DNA from: Oscillatoria nigro-viridis PCC 7112
GTDB lineage: Bacteria; Cyanobacteriota; Cyanobacteriia; Cyanobacteriales; Microcoleaceae
DNA length: 64,000 nucleotides
Reading direction: 5' to 3'
Assembly (NCBI RefSeq): GCF_000317475.1
Contig: NC_019729.1
Span: 4,726,501 to 4,790,500, forward strand
Made by a program: the position numbers and the translations under genes. Below, piece after piece: positions 33,001 through 42,146 of the stretch (the first letter of the stretch is position 1; every line of letters starts with the position of its first letter). Under the pieces are notes generated by a model. That model ran no database searches, had not been told where the DNA came from, and worked only from the letters and a program-made list of their open reading frames with translations.

Positions 33001-35451
33001 AAAGTCAGTAATCAAGTCAGCTTCTGCAACTGTTTGAATCTCTTGGCGGGAAGTCTGGTAAATAAAGCGATCCTTTCCAGCACCTCCACTGAGAATATTG
33101 GTTCCTAGACCACCTTCGATCTCGTCATCATCATCGCCGCCTTTAATTGTGTCGTTGCCCAAGCCTCCTTTTATTTTGTTTTTGCCTTTACCGACTTCGA
33201 TCTCGTCATCATCATCGCCACCGTCGATCTCGTTATCGCCATCGCCGGCTTTAATTTTGTCGTTGCCTTTGCCTGCTTTTATTTTGTTTTTGCCTAGGCC
33301 GACTTCGATATCGTCATCGTCATCGCCGCTGTCGATCTCGTTATCGCCATCGCCGCCTTTAATTGTGTCCTTGCCCAAGCCACCGATGATTTTGTCTTTG
33401 AGCTTACCGCCTGTAATGTTATCGTCACCATCGCTGCCTTCGATGTCGTTATCCAGCGTCGCAGAACCGACAATAACTTGAGATTGTGTGGTGCCACCAA
33501 ACTTAAAGACATTTCGCTCGACATTCAAGCTAAAACGCTGGTTGGTGAGAGCGTTTTTGCCGTTGCTAACTTCAAAACCAAAACTAAGCGCACCGATAAA
33601 ACCTACTGCCGCTTTGAAAGTTAACGAGCCTGCGTTAATGTCTGCTTGAGTGAAGGTAAAACCGACTTGTGTTACGGCGACTCCCTTAAAGAATAGTTGG
33701 CCGGTTTTAGCATCGGGCAGGTCGGTTAGCTTAAAGACTGTGTTGCTGGGACCTTGTTCGGCATCGACAAACCGCAATAACTCAGGAGTAATAGTTTGCT
33801 CGCCGCCGCTGGAACCAGCAGTCAGGGTCTTATTAACTTCCGCTCGCGGAGGGTTAAAAATCGGGTTCGGAGTTGGAGTTGGAGTTGGAGTTGGAGTTGG
33901 AGTTGGAGTTTGACCATTAACTCCCAAAAAGTCCCCAGCATCGATAAGCGTTGCGTTGACATTCAACAATAGCGCCAGCGCGAAGTTATTGACCCGAATT
34001 TCGGTATTGCCACCGACTTGTATAAAAGTCAAGCTGCTAAAGTTCAAGTCGCCAAACAGTAGAAACTTGTCCAGCTTGTCTTCGAAGTCAGCGATGACTG
34101 CAGTTGCCCCAGAGGTACTGTTACTCACGACATAAACGTCATTTCCAGCACCGCCGATACAGGTATGGTTGCCAGTTCCGCCCATCAGCGTATCGTTGCC
34201 ATCGCCGCCCATCAGCGTATCGTTGCCATCGCCGCCGCCAACAACGCTGTCGTCGCCCTGGCCGCCGTCTGCCATATCATTGCCGTCGCCAGTAACGAGG
34301 GTATCGTCGCCGCCACCCCCCATCACGGTATCGTCGCCGGCACCGCCGCTAACGCTGTCGTCGCCGTCGTCGCCTGCACAGTTGTCGCTGCCGGCACCGC
34401 CGATCACGGTATCGTCGCCGATGCCGCCGCTAACGCTGTCGTCGCCGTCGTCGCCTGCACAGTTGTCGCTGCCGGCACCGCCGATCACGGTATCGTCGCC
34501 GGTGCCGCCGCTAACGCTGTCGTCGCCGTCGTCGCCTGCACAGTTGTCGCTGCCGGCACCGCCGATCACGGTATCGTCGCCGATGCCGCCGCTAACGCTG
34601 TCGTCGCCGTCGTCGCCTGCACAGTTGTCGCTGCCGGCACCGCCGATCACGGTATCGTTATCTTTGCCGCCGTTAACGGTATCGTTGCCGTCGCCGCCGC
34701 TAACGTTGTCCTTGCCTGTGTCACCCCTGACGGTATCGTTGCCTTCGCCACCCTCGCATTTGTCGTCACCTTTGCCGCCGTAGATGCTATCGTTGCCGGC
34801 GCCGCCGTCAACGTCATCATCTCCTTCGTTGCCGTGCACCCAGTCATCGCCGTCATCGCCTTTGCAGATGTCGTTGCCAGTACCGCCAAAAAGGCTGTCC
34901 TCGTCTTTACCGCCGTTAATGGTGTCGTTGCCTTTGCCACCCTTAACCTTGTCTTTATCGCGATCGCCCTTTATTTCATCGTCGTCATCGCCGCCATCGC
35001 AATCGTCGTCACCTTTACCGCCGTAGATTTTATTTTTTTTGCCAGGGTTCCCTTTGATTTTGTCCTTGCCTTTTTTGCCGTATATCTCCTCGTTATCGCC
35101 GGTGGCGACAATTACGTCATCGTCATCAGTACCGAATAGGGTTCGGCGGCGATCGATGCCGCTGCCATCATCCTTGCCCGCACCTTCTTCGGGTATGCCG
35201 TTAAATTGAGCTATTGAGCTGTTATCAGCAGCACCTGTTTTGGATGCACCGTTAGACCGATCCGGAAATAAGGCGTTAATGTCGGCGGTGTTTTCGGTGA
35301 GCGCTACCTGAATTACCTTGGCTAAGTCCGGAGCGGAATTTGGAGGGCTGTTTTTGCCTAAATCCCCCACAGGATTTTGTGTTTCATTTTGAGCGAGAAA
35401 AAGTGTTCCCTGTCCTTCTTCTTCTAAAAACGTTGTTACGTCTGGTTCCAT
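30091..35451 (-). CDS. Giant multidomain RTX protein
   Basis: The 1786-residue protein has, in order: an acidic low-complexity N-terminus (1-105) without signal peptide; a long RTX block (about 105-450) with four 27-residue tandem units rich in Cys-containing repeats (GGAGSDNCAGDDGDDS); a (PT)n linker at about 513-527; a CSPG/cadherin-like domain (540-650, AEVNKTLTAGSSGGEQTI); a second RTX block unusually rich in Lys and Glu (660-790); a cap domain; three nearly identical 209-residue modules (about 980-1610); and a final RTX block and cap. It is probably a type I-secreted surface or matrix protein. Adhesion or gliding roles are guesses. Confidence 0.88.
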   Translation of the reverse strand: MEPDVTTFLEEEGQGTLFLAQNETQNPVGDLGKNSPPNSAPDLAKVIQVALTENTADINALFPDRSNGASKTGAADNSSIAQFNGIPEEGAGKDDGSGIDRRRTLFGTDDDDVIVATGDNEEIYGKKGKDKIKGNPGKKNKIYGGKGDDDCDGGDDDDEIKGDRDKDKVKGGKGNDTINGGKDEDSLFGGTGNDICKGDDGDDWVHGNEGDDDVDGGAGNDSIYGGKGDDKCEGGEGNDTVRGDTGKDNVSGGDGNDTVNGGKDNDTVIGGAGSDNCAGDDGDDSVSGGIGDDTVIGGAGSDNCAGDDGDDSVSGGTGDDTVIGGAGSDNCAGDDGDDSVSGGIGDDTVIGGAGSDNCAGDDGDDSVSGGAGDDTVMGGGGDDTLVTGDGNDMADGGQGDDSVVGGGDGNDTLMGGDGNDTLMGGTGNHTCIGGAGNDVYVVSNSTSGATAVIADFEDKLDKFLLFGDLNFSSLTFIQVGGNTEIRVNNFALALLLNVNATLIDAGDFLGVNGQTPTPTPTPTPTPTPNPIFNPPRAEVNKTLTAGSSGGEQTITPELLRFVDAEQGPSNTVFKLTDLPDAKTGQLFFKGVAVTQVGFTFTQADINAGSLTFKAAVGFIGALSFGFEVSNGKNALTNQRFSLNVERNVFKFGGTTQSQVIVGSATLDNDIEGSDGDDNITGGKLKDKIIGGLGKDTIKGGDGDNEIDSGDDDDDIEVGLGKNKIKAGKGNDKIKAGDGDNEIDGGDDDDEIEVGKGKNKIKGGLGNDTIKGGDDDDEIEGGLGTNILSGGAGKDRFIYQTSRQEIQTVAEADLITDFNVNDDVLELSTAAFGNLSVSSLTRLEITATSAVGSIGSANLLDFSADITVNSITSLQARFLALGGNLDAPTFCQFTDAATGRSVLVFSVGARFEIVTSFSLNIRLQVSNFVFTGTPLNVPVGTAGPDNVDFGTYPAAVNYDGLAGDDKIVGSNFNDTLKGGDGNDTITGGLGLDVISGGSGADLFVYRTTKEGGDKIADFKSGTDKFEFSASAFGNLTTTNFDGVSGSTPDITGKELVIFTQGSYASLQEAQAKALGNSTTAGFFAFTNASNETVLYFDSNGTVAGGSTLIANLGTAASNLGTADFVFTGTIASPDSGTTTNSGSVVDLTAAGNTYPSDFNNFGSGAGGYNFTTPVLFTGDAKANSVTGTEFADILSGGSGADVLTGGAGADLFVYKAAGEGGDTITDFTVGADKFQFVSSAFGNLTTTNFDGVSGSTPDITGKELVIFTQGSYASLQEAQAKALGNSTTAGFFAFTNASNETVLYFDSNGTVAGGSTLIANLGTAASNLGTADFVFTGTIASSPTGTTTNSGSVADLTAAGNTFPSDFNNFGSGAGGYNFTTPVLFTGDAKANSVTGTEFADILSGGSGADVLTGGAGADLFVYKAAGEGGDTITDFTVGADKFEFSASAFGNLTTTNFDGVSGSTPDITGKELVIFTQGSYASLEQAQATALGNSTTAGFFAFTNASNETVLYFDSNGTVAGGSTLIANLGTAASNLGTADFVFTGTIASSPTGTTTNSGSVADLTAAGNTFPVAFNNFGSGAGGYNFTTPVLFTGDASANSVTGTEFADILSGGSGADIFDGGLGNDSISGDDGNDSLFGGGGSDTLNGGIGNDTLIGGVGTNVLNGGAGLDVFVFTGTTADGGDIITNYSIADDVINLDKTGFAAFTTGSGPLGSSFYAYSSTVSDVTVFEATLTGPSIMAIYDSLSASTKLYYDSNGSTVGGNSLFATVDVNLGVSGNSELFLF
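30620..32520. repeat. 627-bp tandem coding repeats in the giant RTX gene
   Basis: Three units repeat with a 627-bp period (equivalent points near 30722, 31349 and 31976), each encoding 209 residues: RTX pair, LFVYKAAGEGGDTITDF, FGNLTTTNFDGVSG, AGFFAFTNASNETVLYFD and FNNFGSGAGGYNFTTP. They differ at only a few positions, pointing to recent duplication or gene conversion. Confidence 0.92.
34320..34650. repeat. 81-bp tandem coding repeats (Cys-containing RTX)
   Basis: Four units with an exact 81-bp period (marker CGCCTGCACAGTTGTCGCTG at 34371, 34452, 34533, 34614) encode DDTVIGGAGSDNCAGDDGDD with small changes. Confidence 0.92.
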
Positions 35452-37126
35452 TGTTGATATTTCCCAAAAAATGGTAAGATTCTTAGAATCAATTTATCAG
35501 CAAACAGGAGGCTGCAGAAGATTTTTTTTAACTTCATGCTTTCGCCTGCTAGAGGAGCTGGTTTCCTCATCTTTACTCTTATAGATGCCACTTCAACCGC
35601 AAGGTTTTTTTCGCTCTGTTGCGAGTTTTATATTCGGCAATTGCGTACCAAAATTAATTGATATGCAACCTACACTGTAATTACTGCGCCGAAGCGCCGA
35701 GCATTTGAGATGTTCTCCGTAATTTCTACAGTAAGCTGCGCCGCAGGGCCCCTGATTGTAGATTCTCTACGTAACTTCTACAGTGAATTAGCTCAATTTA
35801 ACTCGCAACTGACAACTCCTAAATAACTACCCAAAACCTGTATCCCCCAAATTCTACCCTTGCTTTTTTTCCGATCTAGGCTGGGTGTATTGAAGTTTTG
35901 TAACACTCCCAGCTTTGACAAATCCTTCCCTGACTTAGGATTTGAATCTCTTTCCTAAACGACAGCACTCTCCTAATTTTAGTTCCCGATGAGTAATTAG
36001 AAATTTAGATAATTCGCCCAGGCAAATATTTGTTCTAATTTTTAGTTGCACAATTTTCTCTCGATTCGAGGAAACCTCGCGAACTGAGAATTTGTTTTTT
36101 TTCGGATTAATACTAAGAGTTCTGCAAAAATATATCTATCTCAAGACAGATTGCCAAATTTGCTAAAAAGTAGTATGCACGCAGGAGTCGTTTTTGGTGA
36201 CAGTTGCAAGCTCGATCGGCATTTTGAGCGGGCACGACCCGCGGCGAGGCTGCGAAACCCTGTTGCTTTGTAGAGGCTTCGCTACCAAATCCAATAATTC
36301 TCCGAGAAACCGGCTTGATGAGGCGTAATCCTCTAGATGCCCAAAATAATGGTTTCTGGAGAGTACCGGAATAATTTGGTTGCCGTTGTATTGTTGAGAG
36401 TTCTTGGCTGCTTACGTTTATTTTTACTGCTTAACTTTAACTAGATTAAGAGAGTTAAATTCAAAGTTTTCTATATCATAAAAGCGGTAAATTAGCAATA
36501 ATTTATTAGCAATTATCGACGATCGACTATCGATTACCGATCGCCACTGAGGTCTTAAGCATGAGGGCCCAGGGCTTACGGATGAGAACCCGGGGCTGAC
36601 CAATTAATTAATTGACACAAAATCAAGATTACACATGGGGGGTTGGTGGTAGAGGATAAGCGGTAAAGACCGATCGACGGATCGAAAAAAAAAATAAAAT
36701 ACTCAACTTTCCCTGCGATATTGCCCTGAAACCGGTTGGCGAGAGCCGAAGTAATTTTAATAAGAACTAGAGATCCGCCTGGTAAAGTGCCTCCAATTTA
36801 ACTTTACTCAGCAATGAGAAACTCAAGTTCAGGACGAATCTAAAGGGGTCTGCGGTAGAGGTGCAAAATGTTAAAGATAGCAAGATTGGAGAAAATTAGG
36901 CTTTCACCGAGCCACAGGGCAATCAAAACTAATAAACTGTTATTAAAGTACAACTTTTATATCCTCAAAGTGTTTGAACAAATATATATCACCCCAGCGA
37001 TCGCCCGATCGGGGGAAGCGCATTCAGAAACTTTGATTGGAACAGTAAAAATTATTTTGCCGATCGCTATTGCTAGCCGCAAAAACGCAGGCAAATTCAG
37101 AATTAAGGCGGGAGGGCGCTAAAGCG
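35452..37126. other. 1.7-kb gene-free region between giant RTX and CHAT genes
   Basis: No convincing gene is seen. Contents include two related segments with TTCTCCGTAATTTCTACAGT and TTCTCTACGTAACTTCTACA (about 35710-35790), a GAAACC-type repeat near 36300 and several HIP-like GATCG clusters (36520-36690). Promoters for both flanking genes must lie at its ends. Short frames such as 36868-37122 lack any family features. Confidence 0.5.
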
Positions 37127-38827
37127 GTGAGCCAGGAATTTCAACTCTCAGTCACCCCAGTTGGGGACGACGAATATCTAGTGCGGACAGAAAGGGTTGC
37201 ACCCGGTGTACCCTTAGCCGAACAACAAGTCCGCTGGCCGATCGACGAATGGCTTGCACTGTCTGCTCAACTGATGAACGACCCGCTGGTGGGCTTGCTC
37301 CAGGGAAAAGCAGTACACGGAAGCAGTTTGGCCGGTCGCGGCCTCTCCCGTTCGGGAAACAACTGTGCGCCGAATTTAGTAGCCCTAGGGCAACAATTAT
37401 ACAGCGGGCTGTTTCAAGGAAACTTGCGCGATAGCTGGACTTGCGCTCAAGGCATCGCCCAGCACCGCCGAGAAGTGCTGCAACTGCGACTCGGCCTCAA
37501 AGGCCGGCGCTTGCCGCGGCTGCCGTGGGAAGTTCTGCACGCGGGCGATCGCCCTTTGGCAACCGGCACCGATGTCGTGTTTTCTCGCTACCAACCAGGT
37601 ACAAGTTTATTCAAACAAACCCGGATACTGCCAAGTAGCGGGCCGCTAAAAATTTTAATGGCGATCGCCTCTCCGAGCGATCGAGACAGCTTGCAGCTCA
37701 AGCGAGAAGTGCTCCACCTGCAACAAGAACTCCAAAACCGCACCGGTAATCCTCTCAAAAACAGCCCCCATTCCCCGGAAATTCAACTGACTATTCTCGA
37801 ACAGCCCGATCGAGAACAACTTACCCAAGCCCTAGAACAAGGACACTACCAAGTCCTGCACTACGCAGGCCACAGCAACTTAGGTTCCAGAGGTGGCGAA
37901 CTCTACCTAGTCAGCAGCCGCACCGGCTTAACCGAAACCCTCAGTGGCGACGACTTAGCTGGATTGCTCGTTAACAACGGTATTCAGATGGCCGTGTTCA
38001 ACTCCTGCCGCGGCGCCTACGGCGACCCCTCAGACCTCGCGGACGACAGCGCGGAACGGAACTTAACCGAAGCTCTAGTGAAGCGGGGCATTCCGGCAGT
38101 GCTAGCAATGGCAGAAAGCATCCCCGACGATGTAGCCCTAACTCTGACGCGGTTGTTTTACCGCAATCTCAATCAAGGCTATCCAGTCGATCTCAGCCTG
38201 AGCCGGGCAAGAGCTGGGCTAATTTCTGCCTACGGTTCTCACCAGCTATACTGGGCTTTGCCGATTCTCTACCAGCACCCGGACTTTGACGGCTATTTGA
38301 CCGGCGGCCCAGCCCACAGTGCCACATCCGGTTCTATGGTGCACATAATCGGGTCGGGAACGCAACCGGCGCTGGGGGGTACAGAATGGAAGGCTCCGTC
38401 TTCGGTTTCGGCGATCGCCCCATACCCCCCAATCCCAGCCAATCGATCGCATGAGTCAGACAGTTCTGACGGCGAAGTCTGGGAATACTTTCCCGACCAA
38501 TTAAAAGATCGCAGGGATTGGGTTCACCAGAACGATCGACCCGATGCTGCTAATTCACCGAACTCACCGACGGCTTCGCCGTCCTCTATTCCTCATTCTG
38601 AGTGTTCGGCGATCCAAGCAACTCGCGCCGCTGCAGCGACTCAGAAACCGTTAAAAAAACCGGGGTTGAAAAAATCTGTCGCCCTAATACTTTGCTTATT
38701 GCCCGTTGCTTTGAGTGCTGGCTTTTTTGGGTGGCGGTACTCGCACCAGCGAGGAACGAAACCAGAAGAGTTACTGCCGGCGGTACGGACTCCCCTGTCG
38801 CAAAATTACCTGCAACAACGTCACTAA
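37127..38827 (+). CDS. CHAT-domain (caspase-like) membrane protein, C-terminus probably lost
   Basis: I chose GTG 37127 because the conserved N-terminus begins SQEFQLSVTPVGDDEYLV; an ATG at 37070 adds non-conserved residues. The ~566-residue protein has a CHAT peptidase domain with the catalytic pair in HYAGHSN (His near 249) and FNSCRG (Cys near 294), and the end LYWALPILYQHPDF. A Pro/Ser-rich linker, a basic patch and one membrane helix (about 514-538, SVALILCLLPVALSAGFFGW) follow. Family members in cyanobacteria usually continue with a TPR-rich region. Here another frame reads KLPATTSLKAIA just before the stop, suggesting a frameshift and loss of that part. Confidence 0.85.
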   Translation: MSQEFQLSVTPVGDDEYLVRTERVAPGVPLAEQQVRWPIDEWLALSAQLMNDPLVGLLQGKAVHGSSLAGRGLSRSGNNCAPNLVALGQQLYSGLFQGNLRDSWTCAQGIAQHRREVLQLRLGLKGRRLPRLPWEVLHAGDRPLATGTDVVFSRYQPGTSLFKQTRILPSSGPLKILMAIASPSDRDSLQLKREVLHLQQELQNRTGNPLKNSPHSPEIQLTILEQPDREQLTQALEQGHYQVLHYAGHSNLGSRGGELYLVSSRTGLTETLSGDDLAGLLVNNGIQMAVFNSCRGAYGDPSDLADDSAERNLTEALVKRGIPAVLAMAESIPDDVALTLTRLFYRNLNQGYPVDLSLSRARAGLISAYGSHQLYWALPILYQHPDFDGYLTGGPAHSATSGSMVHIIGSGTQPALGGTEWKAPSSVSAIAPYPPIPANRSHESDSSDGEVWEYFPDQLKDRRDWVHQNDRPDAANSPNSPTASPSSIPHSECSAIQATRAAAATQKPLKKPGLKKSVALILCLLPVALSAGFFGWRYSHQRGTKPEELLPAVRTPLSQNYLQQRH

Positions 38828-40560
38828 AAGCGATCGCCCACTACTGCAATGCTCAATTTAGACCCTCTTGGGCTGGCTCCACACTGGGTGAGGTTTTTGC
38901 TGGTCATTCGCGATCGGCTGCCGCTGGCAAAGCGATCGAAAGTATACTGCTCGATCGAATCTCGGACTTACCTCGATCGAGCCGGTTTCTACCCCAAATA
39001 AGCACCAGCGCAACCAAGCATCGAGGAAGAAACCGGGTTTCTCGTCGAGAGAGCAAGTCCGAGACTGCTTGATGCAGTATTCGTCAGTTAATTTTAGATT
39101 TTATATTTTAGATTTACTCCACAGATGAATCTGGCAGCTTGAACAAGGGTCTAAAATTTTGATCGGTAAACGACAGTTGTCGGGGGGTGGTATCCGTTTT
39201 TGGGCCGAGTCATTCGGCAGCCGGAGCATTCGTTATTCGGCACAAGACAATAAAAGCAAGAGTTGTAACAATTAAAAACGTCCTTACCGTCAAGGCGGTT
39301 GCTCTATTTCACAATAATTAATTATGGGAGCGGCTGTGAGTTTGACAATCAAGCATCCAGGATACAAGCCCCCGGATTCATCCGTCCAGAAATAAAAACC
39401 TGTATCCGATAAAGAGCCGAACGTATTTATCCGTGGGGTCAAGGCTTCAATCTAAAATCTAAAATCTAAAATCTAAAATCGATTGACGCGCCCCTCCAGT
39501 TGGTGCATAAATTTTGAGAGTATGGCAGTTTACAGCCCACGAGTGGAAACCAATACATTTCCATCGAAACTCGATGTCGGGAACCGCTGCTAATTTGTAG
39601 TGCATCAAACATTTAAGCTGTTGTGCATTTAACTCGGTCTTTTTCAATTCCCCTGTGGAAATAACCTCAAATTCTCTGGCTTGGGGCCGGAGGAGGAAGA
39701 TTTTCCCGAGTTCCCCCTAGAAATCTACTGATTCCTGGCGAAGTGTTAAGAGTCGCCAAGCAATCTCGCCCGATCGAAACTATTCCCCTCTTAGTGGCTG
39801 CCCGATGTTTCTGCCGCCGCGCCCATTGAGTGGGCTTTTAGCTTAAACCCGTTCAACGAAGAGGTGAAATTCCCTTCAATTTTTACCTGATTGCCCTCCC
39901 CAGACTGCGTTCTGTGCAAGTTATATGCCCAACACCTTAATAGAAGATTGCTCGTTGGGATTTGGGGTTTTGAGGGGATTTGCAGCCCCAATAATAGGGT
40001 TTATACCCTTTGAGATTTGAGATTTGAGATTTGAGATTGAAGAATTGGGAATGACTTATTCCATAAGGGTTTGGAGCTTGCCTTGAGTTGGATTCTTTTT
40101 GTAAACTGGTTTTGCAAGTAGCTGGCAGGGGCACCCTTGAACAAGTGCTGCCTTCCCTTGTTGAGGTAAAAGTTAACCCGTGCCGGTAAATGCTTTCGGC
40201 AAATTTACAGCGGCCGCGCTCTAGGTATTTCGATTCATGGCTGTCTTGTTTTTACCTTGACCATAGACTCGATCGGGGATTGGTGAATGCAGGGAACAGA
40301 CTTTACTGTAAAAAAGTAAAGCATTTAATTTGCGACAAGAATTCCCCGCGCGATCGCAAGAGAGGCTTACACAAGGATTTGGGCCGCGAGGAGCAATTAT
40401 TGTCGCCCTTCGAGCATCCTTACTTGCACCCCCGGTCTTGAGGCCGCAGAAATTTATCCAGAATCTTAATATTCAGAATTCTTAGTATTGACAGTGAAAC
40501 AAAGTTAATCTAATGTGTTGTAATTGATATAAGTAAAGTCCAATAAGCGAGGTACGGTCA
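38828..40560. other. 1.7-kb gene-poor region with dispersed repeats
   Basis: The first ~240 bp carry a decayed continuation of the CHAT gene in another frame. The rest has TTTTAGA heptamers (about 39086-39118 and 39448-39480), one copy of a dispersed ~140-bp repeat (39341-39480), TTTGAGA heptamers (40012-40040) and a GAAACCGGGTTTC palindrome (about 39031). No gene is supported until the cyAbrB gene. Confidence 0.6.
39341..39480. repeat. Dispersed ~140-bp repeat, copy 1
   Basis: It starts TGACAATCAAGCATCCAGG, continues with ACAAGCCCCCGGATTCAT and AACCTGTATCCGATAAAG, and ends in TCTAAAA heptamers. Copies 2 and 3 are at 43032-43165 and 55040-55195. Confidence 0.88.
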
Positions 40561-40971
40561 ATGGCAGAAACAGCTACAGCACCCTTAACAGGAAAAGGTC
40601 TGCTTCAAAAAATCAAAGGCAGTGATTTGCCGCGCAGAGAACTTGCAAAGCTTTGCGGCTACTTCACTGTCAGCAAAAGTGGAGAAACCCGGATTAATCT
40701 GGCTGAGTTTTACGATGCAGTGTTAGCTGCTAAGGGCATTGAGCTAGAGAAGTCTAAAGCAGACGGACGCGGGCGAGAAGCGAGTTATCGAGCTAGCGTT
40801 CACAAGAATGGTTCGATCGTGATCGGGGCAAATTATACCCAAGAAATGGGATTAAAGCCGGGAGACGAGTTTGAAATTAAGCTCGGATACAAGCACATTC
40901 GCTTGATTCAGATCGATGTGGACAGACCGGATGTGGAATTGGATGATGAAGAGGAGGATACAGAAGAATAG
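40561..40971 (+). CDS. cyAbrB-type transcriptional regulator
   Basis: The 136-residue protein matches the cyanobacterial AbrB family: TGKGLLQKIKGSDLPRRELAKLCGYF at the N-terminus, then the AbrB-like DNA-binding part (SYRASVHKNGSIVIGANYTQEMGLKPGDEFEIKLG) and an acidic tail. In model strains cyAbrB proteins control nitrogen and carbon genes and bind DNA broadly. It lies 90 bp upstream of recX in the same direction. Which of the two paralogues it is (cyAbrB1 or cyAbrB2) is not resolved here. Confidence 0.93.
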   Translation: MAETATAPLTGKGLLQKIKGSDLPRRELAKLCGYFTVSKSGETRINLAEFYDAVLAAKGIELEKSKADGRGREASYRASVHKNGSIVIGANYTQEMGLKPGDEFEIKLGYKHIRLIQIDVDRPDVELDDEEEDTEE

Positions 40972-41061
40972 AGGCGATGGGGATGCAGTCAGCCGATAGC
41001 AAGGCGACTGGATTTGGCATTCGCTACACGAGTATTTGCGCGCCACCCTTCGATTGAACTG

Positions 41062-41529
41062 ATGAGCTGTCTTGACTATTTCTATTTTCTCTTGTCCCGC
41101 AAAGACTACAGTGCCTCTGAACTTCGCAAAAAGGGGCAAGAGAAAGGTTTTGGCAATGAGGAAATATTGGAGGCGATCGCGCAAATTCAAGACCGCGGCT
41201 ATCAGTCCGACACTCGCTTGGTGGCAAACTCGATCGCCTCTGCCGCAGGCAAATACGGGAAGTCGGCCATCAAGCGCAAGTGCCTGCAAAAAGGAATTAC
41301 CAACGATTTGTTCGAGCAAGTCTGGGAAGAAGAAACTGCCGAAAATCAGGACTCCGAAGCAGAAAAACTGGCCGAATTAAAAGCCAAAGTCATGCGGAAA
41401 TACAAGATCGATACTTGGGGTAAAGCAGATCCGAAAACCAAGGGCAAAGTCTTGAATTACCTGCAATACAGGGGCTTTAATGCCTTTGAAATTTGGCGGC
41501 AGTGGCAAACAGAAGAAGATGACGAGTAA
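41062..41529 (+). CDS. recX: RecX-type regulatory protein
   Basis: I place the start at ATG 41062 (MSCLDYFYFLLSRKDYSASEL), where RecX proteins begin; an upstream ATG at 41014 adds 16 unmatched residues. The 155-residue product shows the helical repeats of RecX: LLSRKDYSASELRKKGQEKGF, EAIAQIQDRGYQSDTRLV and SAIKRKCLQKGITNDLFEQ. RecX binds RecA filaments and limits recombination activity. recA is not in the window. The C-terminal part (IDTWGKADPKTKGKVLNYLQYRGF) fits the third repeat. Confidence 0.9.
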   Translation: MSCLDYFYFLLSRKDYSASELRKKGQEKGFGNEEILEAIAQIQDRGYQSDTRLVANSIASAAGKYGKSAIKRKCLQKGITNDLFEQVWEEETAENQDSEAEKLAELKAKVMRKYKIDTWGKADPKTKGKVLNYLQYRGFNAFEIWRQWQTEEDDE

Positions 41530-41630
41530 ATAGTAGGGCCACGCAAATATGTGCGGCCCAGATAGGCAAGCACAACTACACTGCTGCCGACATGGCTAAA
41601 GTGTAAGTCCTGAGTTTTTGTAAATTTATG

Positions 41631-42146
41631 TCAATCCTCAGCGTTGACTAAATAAGATTCGTACATCTGCCGGTGTCTGGCTAAAAGCTCGAGATATTTC
41701 TCGTTGATTTTGGCCAGCATCCATTTCTCTTGAAAAATGGCCGCGGATTCTGCTTTCACCGGATCTGCTTGTAGCGGCAAAATATCTTTTCGAGCGGCGC
41801 TTTGCTCTGCAACAGACTTCAGCTTCTGAGGGTTTTGCTGGTATTTTCGGCCGCTTTTGTGGTTGGCGTAGCGACGCGATCGAGTATACCCCATCTGCAA
41901 GAACTTGCGGGCCATGTCGGCTCCCACAAAATCTTCGCGATCGAGATACTCTAAAAACAAGGAGTAAATTTTGCTGCTGGACTCCCTGGCAATTTCAGGA
42001 GTCTTAAATCTCCAGAAAGGCAGAATTTCTCCTTTGTAGGGTTCAACCAACAGCACTCCCTGTTCTCCTTTCCCTACCCGATAAAGTTCCGGGTGCTGTC
42101 GAAAGTCGATGTTCTTAAAATCCGCATGGTAGTCGAACTGCTTCAT
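41631..42146 (-). CDS. DUF4385-family protein
   Basis: The 171-residue protein matches DUF4385: FDYHADFKNIDFRQHPELYRVGKGEQGVLLVEPYKGEILPFWRFKTPEIA, then DFVGADMARKFLQMGYTRSRRYANHKSGRKY. The family is of unknown function. Its ATG overlaps the stop of the DoxX gene (ATGA), so the two are translationally coupled. Confidence 0.88.
   Translation of the reverse strand: MKQFDYHADFKNIDFRQHPELYRVGKGEQGVLLVEPYKGEILPFWRFKTPEIARESSSKIYSLFLEYLDREDFVGADMARKFLQMGYTRSRRYANHKSGRKYQQNPQKLKSVAEQSAARKDILPLQADPVKAESAAIFQEKWMLAKINEKYLELLARHRQMYESYLVNAED

Noticed and set aside
33098-33481. Ser/Pro-rich plus-strand frames opposite RTX blocks
   Set aside because: Shadow frames of the K/E-rich RTX coding sequence; the composition is a by-product of Asp and Gly codons.
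34165-35139. Long plus-strand open frame (about 324 codons, VVAAGTADHGIV repeats) opposite the giant RTX gene
   Set aside because: It is the antisense of GC-rich RTX repeats; its repeat pattern simply mirrors the nonapeptides, and it has no start context or family.
36868-37122. 84-codon frame upstream of the CHAT gene
   Set aside because: AT-rich, without conserved features, and it sits in the presumed promoter region.
39459-39647. 62-codon minus-strand frame in the gene-poor region
   Set aside because: Its C-terminal end is translated from heptamer repeats and the rest has no recognisable features.
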